Shown in pieces: positions 44,635 to 53,533 of a stretch of 64,000 nt of DNA. A model generated the notes under the pieces. That model was not told the origin of the DNA. It saw only the letters and a program-made list of their open reading frames with translations, and did no database searches. Both the position numbers and the translations under genes were made by a program. Position 1 is the first letter of the stretch; every line of letters starts with the position of its first letter. The stretch comes from Christiangramia bathymodioli (GTDB lineage: Bacteria > Bacteroidota > Bacteroidia > Flavobacteriales > Flavobacteriaceae). The stretch covers positions 1 to 64,000 of the forward strand of contig SRSL01000006.1 in the NCBI GenBank assembly GCA_009735695.1, in the 5' to 3' direction.

Positions 44635-44747
44635 CCCGAGTTCTCCCGACGAATCGGGATCGGTCTCGCTACAAGAAAAAATCCCTACATTTTTGTAGGG
44701 ATTTTTTTATGGAAGAGTTTGTTACTTATGTGCTATATTCTGAAAAA
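44635..44747 (+). repeat. Copy 2 of the repeat, with a hairpin inserted in the tRNA-like T-loop
   Basis: Positions 44662-44747 repeat 44301-44386. Just before, the T-arm CCCGAGTTC is followed by a hairpin, TCCCGA-CGAA-TCGGGA (44644-44659), where the first copy has AAATC, and then CGGTCTCGCT continues. It therefore looks like a tRNA 3' end with an inserted small palindrome. Confidence 0.85.
44676..44708 (+). terminator. Second copy of the terminator
   Basis: The stem AATCCCTACA and TGTAGGGATT is now perfectly paired, with a TTTT loop and a seven-T run. Confidence 0.85.
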
Positions 44748-44756
44748 AATCGACCA
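44709..44756 (+). pseudogene. GIY-YIG gene start, truncated
   Basis: The first 13 codons (MEEFVTYVLYSEK) are identical to the intact gene's start. The frame then runs into the VKOR-like gene's end and stops soon after, so only a fragment exists. Confidence 0.85.
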
Positions 44757-44763
44757 GATTTTT

Positions 44764-46284
44764 TTACTTCACATATTTATCCCACAATCCATATCTCTCA
44801 AAAACAGGACCTCTAGGAATTGCCAGTGCAGCGATGCAAATTCCAAGTATTAATCCAGTAATATTTAACCCAATAGTTCCACTTTCAAGAAACCACGGAA
44901 TAACCGCCAGGCCAGTTCCAAGTAAAATATTAAAATACCTACCCAGTCTTACAATTTCACCCATAGCAATCACCGAGGTCACCACCACTAAAGAACCTCC
45001 CAGATGGAACACATCTGCGGCAGTGGCTTTTATTTCAATTCCGAAAATGGCTGGAGCACACATAGCCCCTATTCCTAATATGGTAGATACCGCGAGAGAC
45101 CAGGGCACACTCATTCCCCAAACTGATGATTTGAATACAGCGACCGGTTTTTGGGGAAGGTCTATTAGCTCGGTGGTACGATCATCTTCATTTTCCTCAA
45201 AAGGTTTTCCACCTTTCCAGAATACATGCCACATATTATCACCTCGTTTTTTAGCCTGAACCATGTGCTGACCCATAGCGATGACTTCATCGAACTCCAG
45301 AGGAATCATAGGCAGCATGATCGCGGCAGCCAGTAAACAAAAGGTGCACCACTCTCCTACTACCAGGGGTTGGGAAATAACGAGGAATATATGCACCAAT
45401 CCTAACGGGATCACAAGGATTCCAAAAAAGGTTACCATCCATGGCATGGTGCGCCAACGGGAAGGACTACCCATCCAGCCCATAAGGAATTCAAAAGTGT
45501 AAGCTAAGGCCCCAAAGGCTCCGTCAGAAACCGGTAAGGAGTGTGACATATTGGAATTAAGTACCTTCATAGTGTCTTCTCCGAAAAAAGGATCCCAGGC
45601 ATAATCGATATATCCAAGCTGAAAAGTCCCGAGATAGCGAGAAACGATCCAACCGAAAAAAGCCAGTACGATCATGATCCATCTTTGAGGCCAGCTGGAA
45701 GGGTTATAAGACCATCCAGGTGGAATTTTACTGCCCATTTTCATGTAAGTGATCATATTGGGCATACCGGGAATCAAAATGGTTAAGGCTATAATTAATA
45801 CTCCTACGATCGTATCATTATTATAGATATATGCATTTGGCGCCCAGAAAATCACCGGGGCGAAGTTCAGCCAGATTCCTACGAAACAAGCTATCCATAA
45901 ACTAATCGGTCGGTTGGGAGTTAGAGAACGCCATCCGCAAACTATTAAGATAAGTCCGCTAATAATGTCACTCCATTTCATTATCATCACCCTCATGGAA
46001 TCGCTTAACCAGATGGAGCGACCACCGGAAGGCTGAACGATGTCTTTCCCGTAGTCAAAAGAAAAAGGTGAAACCATGAGCCAGGCTCCTAAAATTATGA
46101 TCATCCAATACACCCAAAGTGTTTGTTTATGATGCATATGAAGCATCTTGATACGGTCCATACCACCATTATCCTTATCTTTTTTGGAAGATTTCTTTAC
46201 CTCTTTCTCGGCCATTGGCCTGCTTACTCCCCTGCCGGCCATTCCAAGGTTTTCATCATTTCCTTTCTTTTTTGAATCTCCCAT
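44764..46284 (-). CDS. SPW-VKOR-SPW fusion membrane protein
   Basis: This 506-residue protein has three parts: an SPW-like helix set (about 50-170, with ILGAWLMVSPFSF), a VKOR-like middle (about 185-350, PPGWSYNPSSWPQRW, then GEWCTFCLLAAAIML with CxxC), and a second SPW-like set (about 385-500). VKOR enzymes use quinone to form disulfides. Here the CxxC is present, but the two loop cysteines are not visible (the segment reads FGEDTMKVLNSNMSHSLP). A split relative lies at 56.9-57.8 kb. Function beyond membrane redox is unknown. Confidence 0.75.
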   Translation of the reverse strand: MGDSKKKGNDENLGMAGRGVSRPMAEKEVKKSSKKDKDNGGMDRIKMLHMHHKQTLWVYWMIIILGAWLMVSPFSFDYGKDIVQPSGGRSIWLSDSMRVMIMKWSDIISGLILIVCGWRSLTPNRPISLWIACFVGIWLNFAPVIFWAPNAYIYNNDTIVGVLIIALTILIPGMPNMITYMKMGSKIPPGWSYNPSSWPQRWIMIVLAFFGWIVSRYLGTFQLGYIDYAWDPFFGEDTMKVLNSNMSHSLPVSDGAFGALAYTFEFLMGWMGSPSRWRTMPWMVTFFGILVIPLGLVHIFLVISQPLVVGEWCTFCLLAAAIMLPMIPLEFDEVIAMGQHMVQAKKRGDNMWHVFWKGGKPFEENEDDRTTELIDLPQKPVAVFKSSVWGMSVPWSLAVSTILGIGAMCAPAIFGIEIKATAADVFHLGGSLVVVTSVIAMGEIVRLGRYFNILLGTGLAVIPWFLESGTIGLNITGLILGICIAALAIPRGPVFERYGLWDKYVK

Positions 46285-46322
46285 AGTCTATTGATTTTAT
46301 TGGTTAGAATTTTATTCTTTCA

Positions 46323-46462
46323 CTATTTACCCTCTGGAGTTGGATTAGATGCACCTTTTTTCTCCAAATCAAAGAATTTAACTTCAGCAGTGGTAAAGAG
46401 TTTCCATTGATCTAGTCAAGGCTACCCACTTTTTATCGCCCACCATGGCAGTTTTTTGTAAT
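46323..46462 (-). pseudogene. STAS/SpoIIAA-like fragment
   Basis: The minus strand reads KTAMVGDKKWVALTRSMETL and, in another frame, AEVKFFDLEKKGASNPTPEG to a stop. These match KMAIVGEKEWQQW and EVKYFDLTEKEE of the STAS-like protein at 405-764. The first two thirds and the frame are lost. It lies between the VKOR-like and rhodopsin-transducer genes. Confidence 0.75.
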
Positions 46463-46477
46463 TAACACTTTGGTTGC

Positions 46478-46849
46478 TCACTGCGAATATGCCATTGTAG
46501 AAAGAAGCGCATTTTCTGCCTGTCTCGAATCCAGCCGGGTATGCTGAACAACTATAGGCACATCAGACTCTATAACCGAAGAATAATCGGCTCCCTTAGG
46601 GATTGGCTCAGGTTTCTCAAGCTCATTAAAACGCAGGTGCGAAGTTCGTCTTGCCCCAACCTTTATTTCATATGGTCCTACCGGTTCTTTATCAGCAAAA
46701 AAAATTGTGATCTTAATATTGGCCTCAATATCGCCGGTATTCAAAATACAGGCAGTCTCGTGACTGGTAAATTCTGGTTTCGGCCCATTGCCGTAAGTAG
46801 GAATATAGCCTTCTGCAATAACCCAATTCTTTTTTCCTAGATGTTCCAT
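46478..46849 (-). CDS. Sensory-rhodopsin-transducer-like protein
   Basis: This 123-residue soluble beta protein beginning MEHLGKKNWVIAEGYIPTYG contains HETACILNTGDIEANIKITI and ARRTSHLRFNELEKPEPIPKG, and its length and motifs fit the Anabaena sensory rhodopsin transducer family. The cyanobacterial member binds a rhodopsin and DNA. No rhodopsin gene is visible in this window, so another partner or ligand is likely. It is divergent from the SDR gene. Confidence 0.8.
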   Translation of the reverse strand: MEHLGKKNWVIAEGYIPTYGNGPKPEFTSHETACILNTGDIEANIKITIFFADKEPVGPYEIKVGARRTSHLRFNELEKPEPIPKGADYSSVIESDVPIVVQHTRLDSRQAENALLSTMAYSQ

Positions 46850-47025
46850 TCTATAAGCATTTAATGATTCAGTATCAATTTAACAGCTTATAGTTTCTTA
46901 TTATATTAAAGAAAAGTAAAATTCAGAGGAAGAAGGTAAAACTATCTTAAAAGGTTGATTTAAGGAGAACTAAATCCCTAAATTTAATTTCAAGCCGAAA
47001 GAATTCCTAATCAAAAAAAAGAAAA

Positions 47026-48015
47026 ATGAAAAATAAAACGGTTGTTATAACAGGTGCATCAGCAGGAGTAGGAAGAGCAATAGCCAAAGAATTTGCAAAA
47101 AAAGGAGCTAAAATACTTTTAATTGCCCGCGGAAGAGATAGTTTGGAGGGGGCAAAAAGAGAGGTGGAAGACTTAGGCGGGAAGGCATGGATCTATGAAG
47201 CCGATGTAGCAAAAGCTGATCAAATGAACGCTGCGGCAGATTTCGCCGAAGAAAACCTGGGCCCAATTGATATCTGGATCAATAACGCCATGGTCAGTGT
47301 TTTCAGCAAAGCCATAGACATGACGCCTGATGAATATCAAAGGGTGACCGATGTAACTTACCTGGGACAGGTTTATGGGACCCTGGCTGCCTTACATAAA
47401 ATGAAAGAGCGCAATCGCGGAAAAATAATTCTTATTGGATCTGCTCTTTCGTATAGAGGAATTCCATTGCAATCTGCTTACTGTGCTTCCAAACACGCCA
47501 TCCAGGGCTTCTTTGAATCCTTAAGGTCCGAATTGCTTCATGACAATATTAACGTCGATCTATCAATTGTACACCTACCGGCGATGAATACTACTCAATT
47601 CGGATGGGTGAAAACAAGGTTTGATAAAAAACCGAAACCTATGGGTAAAATCTTTCAGCCGGAAGTCGCAGCTAGAGCTGTTCTTGAAGTTGCTGAATCT
47701 GGAGAAAGACTTAGAATGGTAGGATTTTCGACTGTTCAAACAGTGTGGGGTAATAAGCTCGTACCTGAATACCTGGATCATTTTATGGCCAAAAATGGAA
47801 TCAGTGGCCAGCTAACAGATAAACAGGAAGAACCAGACAGGCAAAATAACCTTTATGAACCAGTGCCCGGCGATCAGGGATCCCATGGTGAATTTGACGA
47901 CCAGGCAAAAAATTATAGTGTTTACGATAAGATTTATGAAAATAGAAAAACCATTGCTTTGGTTGGCGGAACCTTATTGGGGACGGCCTTTATGCAGTTA
48001 TTCTTTTCAAAATAG
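47026..48015 (+). CDS. SDR-family oxidoreductase
   Basis: This 329-residue Rossmann enzyme has the cofactor loop TGASAGVGRAIAKEFAKKGA, WINNAMVSVF, and the catalytic YCASK (Tyr and Lys near residues 153-157) after SALSYRG. A C-terminal membrane-like segment follows (ALVGGTLLGTAFMQLFFSK). This membrane-tailed SDR type often lies beside glucan- or stress-related genes. The GH-like gene follows after 25 bp, so the two share a transcript. The substrate is unknown. Confidence 0.88.
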   Translation: MKNKTVVITGASAGVGRAIAKEFAKKGAKILLIARGRDSLEGAKREVEDLGGKAWIYEADVAKADQMNAAADFAEENLGPIDIWINNAMVSVFSKAIDMTPDEYQRVTDVTYLGQVYGTLAALHKMKERNRGKIILIGSALSYRGIPLQSAYCASKHAIQGFFESLRSELLHDNINVDLSIVHLPAMNTTQFGWVKTRFDKKPKPMGKIFQPEVAARAVLEVAESGERLRMVGFSTVQTVWGNKLVPEYLDHFMAKNGISGQLTDKQEEPDRQNNLYEPVPGDQGSHGEFDDQAKNYSVYDKIYENRKTIALVGGTLLGTAFMQLFFSK

Positions 48016-48040
48016 TATTTCTTAAATCAACTAAATTTTA

Positions 48041-49321
48041 ATGGCCGAGGAAGAATTAAAAGAAAAGGTAGAAAAAATTTTAATGGATAACCTTGTTACA
48101 GGTTACAGTGATAGTAAGGGAGTGGAGTACACCTTTATAAAACCTTCAACTGAACAGTATAGTTATCAATATTTCTGGGATACCTGTTTTCATGTATATA
48201 TCCTGTGTGCCTTAGATAAAAGTGACCTGGCTAAAAAGACCTTCAGGACACTATTTGCCATGCAGGAATCTACCGGTTTTGTGGGACACATTCATTACTG
48301 GAACAATGTTTATCCCGCCAGGATCACAGATATATTTCAGAATAAGATCAGTTTAGGGAGAGACCTGCTTCGCACTCATATGAGTTCTTTAATTCAACCT
48401 CCTCTGGTAGCACAAACTCTTCAGAAGATATATGAGACAACAAAGGATAAAGAGTACCTGAAGGAAATGCTTCCTAAACTAAAACTCTATTTTGAATGGC
48501 TATCCAGAAACAGGGATTTTGATGACGACGGACTGATGTCGATAATTTCACCTTTTGAATCGGGTATGGATTGGAAAGCGTCGTATGATCCTGTTATTGG
48601 CTTTTCTCATAAGCAGGCCAATAAAAGGCTGTTCTGGAAAGTGGTGGAGATAGACTTCCGGAATTTCTGGCATAATTACGATCATCTAAAAATCAGACGC
48701 AGGGATAAATTCAGGGTTGAAGATGCCGGTTTTAATACTATTTACGCTCAGAATTTGAAGGCCCTGGGTGAACTTTGTGAAATAATGGGTGATATTGATG
48801 CACAGAAATATAAAGATCGTTATGTTAGGGTAAGAGACTCTATTTTGAACTTAATGTATGACGAACCTGATGCTGCCTTTTACGATCTCTTTAGCGAAAA
48901 GAACAGGAAATTACGAATCCTTACTCCTACCATTTTTTTTCCGGTGGTGATCGATGGAATGCCAGAAGATGTTTGTGACAAGGTGATGAAAAGACATTTT
49001 TTTAATGAAAATGAGTTCGATACAAAATATCCCATCCCATCTCTGGCAATCAATGATCCTGCTTTTAATCCCGAAGAATCAATGTATATATGGCGAGGGC
49101 CCACCTGGATCTTTAATAACTGGTTCATGCATCAATATATGCTGAATAAAGGATACGAAGAAGAAGCCCAACAATTAATTGATGCGATCGTAAAACTGGT
49201 TGAAAAAAGCGGATTCAGGGAGTATTACAATCCCTTTACAGGAGAAGGATATGGAGCCAAAAATTTCACCTGGGCCGGCCTGGTGCTGGATATGATGCAG
49301 ATGCATAAAAGAAATGAATAA
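48041..49321 (+). CDS. MGH1/GH63-like glycoside hydrolase
   Basis: This 426-residue all-helical (alpha/alpha) protein has the N-terminal YSYQYFWDTCFHVYILCALD and TGFVGHIHYWNNVY, a central SPFESGMDWKASYDPVIGF, and EESMYIWRGPTWIFNNWFMH near residue 350, with YNPFTGEGYGAKNFTWAGL near the end. This order matches the MGH1-like/GH63 catalytic domain, probably acting on alpha-glucosides such as mannosylglycerate or trehalose-type solutes. It is cytosolic and has no signal peptide. Confidence 0.82.
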   Translation: MAEEELKEKVEKILMDNLVTGYSDSKGVEYTFIKPSTEQYSYQYFWDTCFHVYILCALDKSDLAKKTFRTLFAMQESTGFVGHIHYWNNVYPARITDIFQNKISLGRDLLRTHMSSLIQPPLVAQTLQKIYETTKDKEYLKEMLPKLKLYFEWLSRNRDFDDDGLMSIISPFESGMDWKASYDPVIGFSHKQANKRLFWKVVEIDFRNFWHNYDHLKIRRRDKFRVEDAGFNTIYAQNLKALGELCEIMGDIDAQKYKDRYVRVRDSILNLMYDEPDAAFYDLFSEKNRKLRILTPTIFFPVVIDGMPEDVCDKVMKRHFFNENEFDTKYPIPSLAINDPAFNPEESMYIWRGPTWIFNNWFMHQYMLNKGYEEEAQQLIDAIVKLVEKSGFREYYNPFTGEGYGAKNFTWAGLVLDMMQMHKRNE

Positions 49322-49345
49322 CCAAAACTAATGTATTCTATAAAG

Positions 49346-51985
49346 CTAGAATCTCATTATTCTACTTCGCTTCAATAACTGAGAAACCAAAACAGAGAGT
49401 ACTGCAAATGAAAGCGATATCAAAACATCTTCAATTCGGAGATCCTTTAGAGAAAGGACTTCGCTAAGAAAACCTATGCGATAGCCAAGATACGTGATGA
49501 ATACCGACACTGCCAGGGCTATCCACACCCATTTATTGGTAGTAACCTCATTTTTAAAAAAGGAATTTTCGGCTGCAGGCAGGTTGAAAATATTAACCAA
49601 CTGTGCCAGCACCAGGGTATTAAAGGCGAGGTTATTGGTCTGCACAGGATCGGCATCCAGGTAATAATGAGCGAAGACAACCGTGCCAATAACGCTCAGG
49701 GTTATAGACAGTCCATAACTAATTGTTGCAAGCCAGTGGTGTTTCGTTAGCAATTCTTCTGAAGGTGGCCGAGGTGGTTGTTTCATTAAATTTTCACTCC
49801 CTTTTCCCATCCCCAGGGCAAGTGCAGGGAAAACATCGGTTACCAGGTTTAGAAAAAGGATCTGCATGGGGAGCAATGGCAATGGGAGATTGGTAAAAGA
49901 AGCTATAGAAACCGAAACCACCTCAGCTAAATTGCATGAAATTAAGAATATCACGAAATACCTGATATTCTCGAAAATTGCCCTCCCTTGTTGGATAGCG
50001 AGTTTGATAGCGGTAAACTTATCATCCAGCAGGATCACATCAGCTACTTCCTTTGCAGCCTCCGTGCCTCTAATTCCCATTGCGATACCGATATCTGCCT
50101 CACTTAGAGCTGGAGCGTCGTTCACCCCATCCCCCAGCATTCCCACTACTCCTTCATTTTCCTGAAAGAATTTCACCAGTTCCAGCTTTTGTGAGGGCAG
50201 CATCCGGGCAAAAACCCTTGCATTTAAAAGTTTCTTTTTAAACTGCATATCCTGCTTATTCTGCTCTGTAAATTCAATACCCTGGATACATGATCCATAG
50301 GCTTGCTTAGCTGGGATTATTCCTATGGCCTTTGCGATATTTTCTGCAGTGCCGGGATGATCTCCCGTGATCATTTTTACTGAAATTCCGGCCTCATTAT
50401 AAACCTGTACCGCTTTTGCCACATCCTGCCTGGGTGGATCCAGAAAACCTGCGATCGCGACCAGAACAAGATCCTGCATTCCTTCTTTTTGATCAGTAAG
50501 AGTTTTAAAGCTTTTATTGGCAAAAGCCAGTACTTTTAATCCGTCGGCCGCCAGATTCTGAACCCTTTTATTCCATTCTTCCGAATTTAACATTGGCTCG
50601 GCCTTAGCATCAATCAGCACATAACGGCATCGTTTAATAATAGATTCAGGTGCACCCTTAACATTCAGAATATAATTTTCTCCATCCTTATTGAAGGTGG
50701 CCATCAGTTTTTTAATTACATCGAATGGGATTTGCCATACCGGCTCATGATTTCGGATCATTTCTGGCACATCTGCCATAGATTTCCGGGCGAAATCCAT
50801 GAGGGCGTTATCGATAGCATCTCCTTTTTCGGATGCTTCAACGGGTTCGGCATCATTGCACAGAACCGCTATTTTTAAAAATTCTGATAGTTCCGCACGT
50901 CCTTCAGTCAAAGTCCTATTTTTCACTTCTGAAACATCCATTTTGGTGTTGTAAAATTGAAGGACTTTAAGGCGCATTTTGTTTTCGGTAAGTGTCCCGG
51001 TTTTATCGGTACATATCGTGTTGGTTTCACCAAGGGTCTGGACAGAATCAAGCTTTTTGATCACCACATTCTGCCTGGAGAGTTTTACCATTCCCCTCGC
51101 CAGAGTAATGGTAGCTACTACTGGTAAACCTTCAGGAATGGCGGCTACAGCCAGAGCGATCCCGGTCTTAAGCATGAGCTCCAGGTCATTTTCAGTAAAA
51201 AGACCGGTAAGCACAATTAAAACAGAAAGTACCAGGGTAAGAATGATGAGCCAGTTGGTGAGCCTAGTAAGTTTCTTTTGGAGAGGCGGTCTTTTCTTAC
51301 GGGCGCTACGGGTAATTTCACTTATTTCTCCAATCGCGGTCTTATCACCTGTTAAACTAACTACGGCCCTGGCATTTCCTCGTGATACAAGGGTTCCGTT
51401 AAATAGCATGTTGCTTTGCTCGGTGATACGTGTTTTTTCAGGTAAAATAGTTTCGTTCTTTCCTACTTCATCGCTTTCGCCGGTTAACATAGATTCCTTA
51501 ACGAGTAGGCTTTGCTGCTTAAGAATCCTGGAATCTGCGGGTATTACTTCCCCTTCCCTTACTAAAAGTATATCGCCAGGTACCAGAAGTCTGGATGGAA
51601 TTGTGATTTCTTGAGAATCCCTGATCACCCTGGAATTCGTCTGCACCATTTTATTAAGAGCGTCAAACGATTTAATCGCCTGATATTCCATCGCAAACCC
51701 GATAATAGTATTAATAATAATAACCAGCAGGATAGCGATCCCTTCAATATTTTCGCTGTAAAGAAAAGCAAGTATCATTGCGCCAACCAGGATGAAAACA
51801 ATAGGATTTGAAAATTGTTCTAAAAGAATCTTCCAGATACTTTTTGGCTTTTTCCTGCTTAGGAGATTAGGTCCATATTTTTTCAAACGAATTGCGGCCT
51901 CTTCGGAAGTTAAACCTGAAACTGCATCAGTATTCAAACTACTGAGCAAATCTTCAATACTTTCCGAATGGGCCTTTTTGAGCAT
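49346..51985 (-). CDS. P-type cation ATPase, calcium-pump (P2) type
   Basis: This 879-residue ATPase has an N-terminal cation-ATPase domain, the TGES loop (SMLTGESDEVGK), the phosphorylation site ICTDKTGTLTENKM near residue 327, and the hinge MLGDGVNDAPALSEADIG. It has ten membrane helices, including PEGLPVVATITLARG (the PEGL motif of P2 pumps) and FLNLVTDVFPALALGM. The ion is probably Ca, or a monovalent cation as in some P2 relatives. It is convergent with the GH gene, with 24 bp between them. Confidence 0.92.
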   Translation of the reverse strand: MLKKAHSESIEDLLSSLNTDAVSGLTSEEAAIRLKKYGPNLLSRKKPKSIWKILLEQFSNPIVFILVGAMILAFLYSENIEGIAILLVIIINTIIGFAMEYQAIKSFDALNKMVQTNSRVIRDSQEITIPSRLLVPGDILLVREGEVIPADSRILKQQSLLVKESMLTGESDEVGKNETILPEKTRITEQSNMLFNGTLVSRGNARAVVSLTGDKTAIGEISEITRSARKKRPPLQKKLTRLTNWLIILTLVLSVLIVLTGLFTENDLELMLKTGIALAVAAIPEGLPVVATITLARGMVKLSRQNVVIKKLDSVQTLGETNTICTDKTGTLTENKMRLKVLQFYNTKMDVSEVKNRTLTEGRAELSEFLKIAVLCNDAEPVEASEKGDAIDNALMDFARKSMADVPEMIRNHEPVWQIPFDVIKKLMATFNKDGENYILNVKGAPESIIKRCRYVLIDAKAEPMLNSEEWNKRVQNLAADGLKVLAFANKSFKTLTDQKEGMQDLVLVAIAGFLDPPRQDVAKAVQVYNEAGISVKMITGDHPGTAENIAKAIGIIPAKQAYGSCIQGIEFTEQNKQDMQFKKKLLNARVFARMLPSQKLELVKFFQENEGVVGMLGDGVNDAPALSEADIGIAMGIRGTEAAKEVADVILLDDKFTAIKLAIQQGRAIFENIRYFVIFLISCNLAEVVSVSIASFTNLPLPLLPMQILFLNLVTDVFPALALGMGKGSENLMKQPPRPPSEELLTKHHWLATISYGLSITLSVIGTVVFAHYYLDADPVQTNNLAFNTLVLAQLVNIFNLPAAENSFFKNEVTTNKWVWIALAVSVFITYLGYRIGFLSEVLSLKDLRIEDVLISLSFAVLSVLVSQLLKRSRIMRF

Positions 51986-52153
51986 TTTATGACGGATTTT
52001 TTAGGATTTTCACCTGTACTTAAAATTATCCTGAATGAGCATTACAAAATCACCTCATTAAATATAAAAAACTATTTATCAGTGACTTAGATAAATTTTA
52101 AGATGTGTTTTTTACGGAGCTTAGCGATGTCTTACTTATCTTTATAAAAATGT

Positions 52154-52564
52154 TTGGTTGTGAAATTAGAAGATGATTTAAAGGACCGATTCTATCAAAA
52201 ATTAGGATCGCTTTTCTATGCAGTGGCCGCTGCCGATAAAGTGGTGCATCCAAGGGAGATCGAAACCTTAAAGAAACTGATCCTGGAAAAATGGAAAGAA
52301 ACCGAGGATTATAAAGATCATTTCGGTTCAGATGTAATTCACCAGATGGAGATCGTATTCGACTGGCTTCAATACAATAATTCCAGGTCTGAAACCAGTT
52401 TCGAAAATTTCAGGGATTTTTATAATGAAAATCCATCCCTTTTCACCCAGGCGCGCAAAGATTTGATAATGGAAACAGCTTCCCGAATTGCACATTCCTA
52501 TGCCGATGTCAACAAATCTGAACTTATAATCCTTTCAAAACTGGATTCTCTTTTTAAAACCTAA
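52154..52564 (+). CDS. TerB-like helical protein
   Basis: This 136-residue all-helical protein begins at TTG (or a GTG two codons later) with KLEDDLKDRFYQKLGSLFYA, followed by VAAADKVVHPREIETLKKLI (TerB-type AADK-V-x-x-E motif) and ending RIAHSYADVNKSEL. TerB-like proteins occur with stress and surface-sensing systems; the ligand may be metal. Its last 4 bp overlap the convergent Usp gene end. The family call is moderate. Confidence 0.65.
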   Translation: MVVKLEDDLKDRFYQKLGSLFYAVAAADKVVHPREIETLKKLILEKWKETEDYKDHFGSDVIHQMEIVFDWLQYNNSRSETSFENFRDFYNENPSLFTQARKDLIMETASRIAHSYADVNKSELIILSKLDSLFKT

Positions 52565-53394
52565 ACTTTAACGGTGAGTACCGGAATATTTGAATGATTC
52601 GCCATTTTTTCTCCCAGGCTGTTGAAAATGATCCTTGAAAGGCCTTTTCGTCCGTGAGTAGGCATCACTATAAGATCGGCTTTTACTTTTTCGGCATAAT
52701 TGTAAATACCCGCTTCGATATTGAAATCATCATAAAAGATCACTTTGTTCTTAAATTCCTTTCTTTGGATAGCCTGTTCCTCAAAGAATTTCTCCACATC
52801 TTTTTCCATCAAACCCGTGCTCATAAAGTCTTCCGGAGTGTTTATATATAGCAGGTCATAATCAAGAGAAAGTGATTTGAGGAATTCATCGGCTTTTTTA
52901 AAAGCAGGAATCATATCACTGTTCAGGTCGCAGGCCATGACCACTTTTTTCAGGTTAAAATAAGGCTGGGTTCTTTTAACCACAAATACCGGAACACTGG
53001 CAGATCGCACAACTTTTTCTGTATTGGAGCCAATAAAAATTCCTTCGAGGCCATGGGCGCCATGGGTTCCCATAACGATCGCATCAAAATCGAGCAGGTC
53101 TGAAAGATCCCCGATCTTATCAAATTCAACCTGCCTCTTGATCTCGGTTCTAACTTTAATTCCGGAAAGAAAATCCTTGTCCAGGAATTTATCAAAAGAC
53201 TCGTGTATACGTTTATGGTAATCGATATTTTCATACAGTTCCATAGCTTCCTTCCTGCTTAAAAAAGCATCTTCCCTTTTGATCATGTAAAGAGCGATGA
53301 TCTCTGCGTCGTATAAACTCGCCAGATTTGCGGCATACTTCAAGGCGTATTCGGCAACGGGAGTAAAATCGGTAGGTAAAAGAATCTTTTTCAT
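52561..53394 (-). CDS. Universal stress protein, two UspA domains
   Basis: This 277-residue protein has two UspA folds. The first has MKKILLPTDFTPVAEYALKY and GTHGAHGLEGIFIGSNTEK, the second PTHGRKGLSRIIFNSLGEKM with the end SNIPVLTVKV. It belongs to the same family as the Usp at 28.3-29.1 kb but is clearly divergent. Probably a stress-induced nucleotide-binding protein, monocistronic. Confidence 0.9.
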   Translation of the reverse strand: MKKILLPTDFTPVAEYALKYAANLASLYDAEIIALYMIKREDAFLSRKEAMELYENIDYHKRIHESFDKFLDKDFLSGIKVRTEIKRQVEFDKIGDLSDLLDFDAIVMGTHGAHGLEGIFIGSNTEKVVRSASVPVFVVKRTQPYFNLKKVVMACDLNSDMIPAFKKADEFLKSLSLDYDLLYINTPEDFMSTGLMEKDVEKFFEEQAIQRKEFKNKVIFYDDFNIEAGIYNYAEKVKADLIVMPTHGRKGLSRIIFNSLGEKMANHSNIPVLTVKV

Positions 53395-53481
53395 AATGGT
53401 CTTATTTCAAAATCAACCTCAATTTAATTCATACAGGAAATATAAAATATGATGAAACTCAGTTTTCAGAAAAATCATTCA

Positions 53482-53509
53482 TAAAAAAATCCCGACCAAT
53501 TGCCGGGAT
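53482..53509 (-). terminator. Rho-independent terminator of the DUF4468-like gene
   Basis: On the minus strand, ATCCCG and CGGGAT pair around a nine-base loop and are followed by a run of seven T. It lies downstream of the lipid-operon-adjacent exported protein. Confidence 0.75.
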
Positions 53510-53533
53510 CTGTTTCGGTTTTTAATTTAAGTC

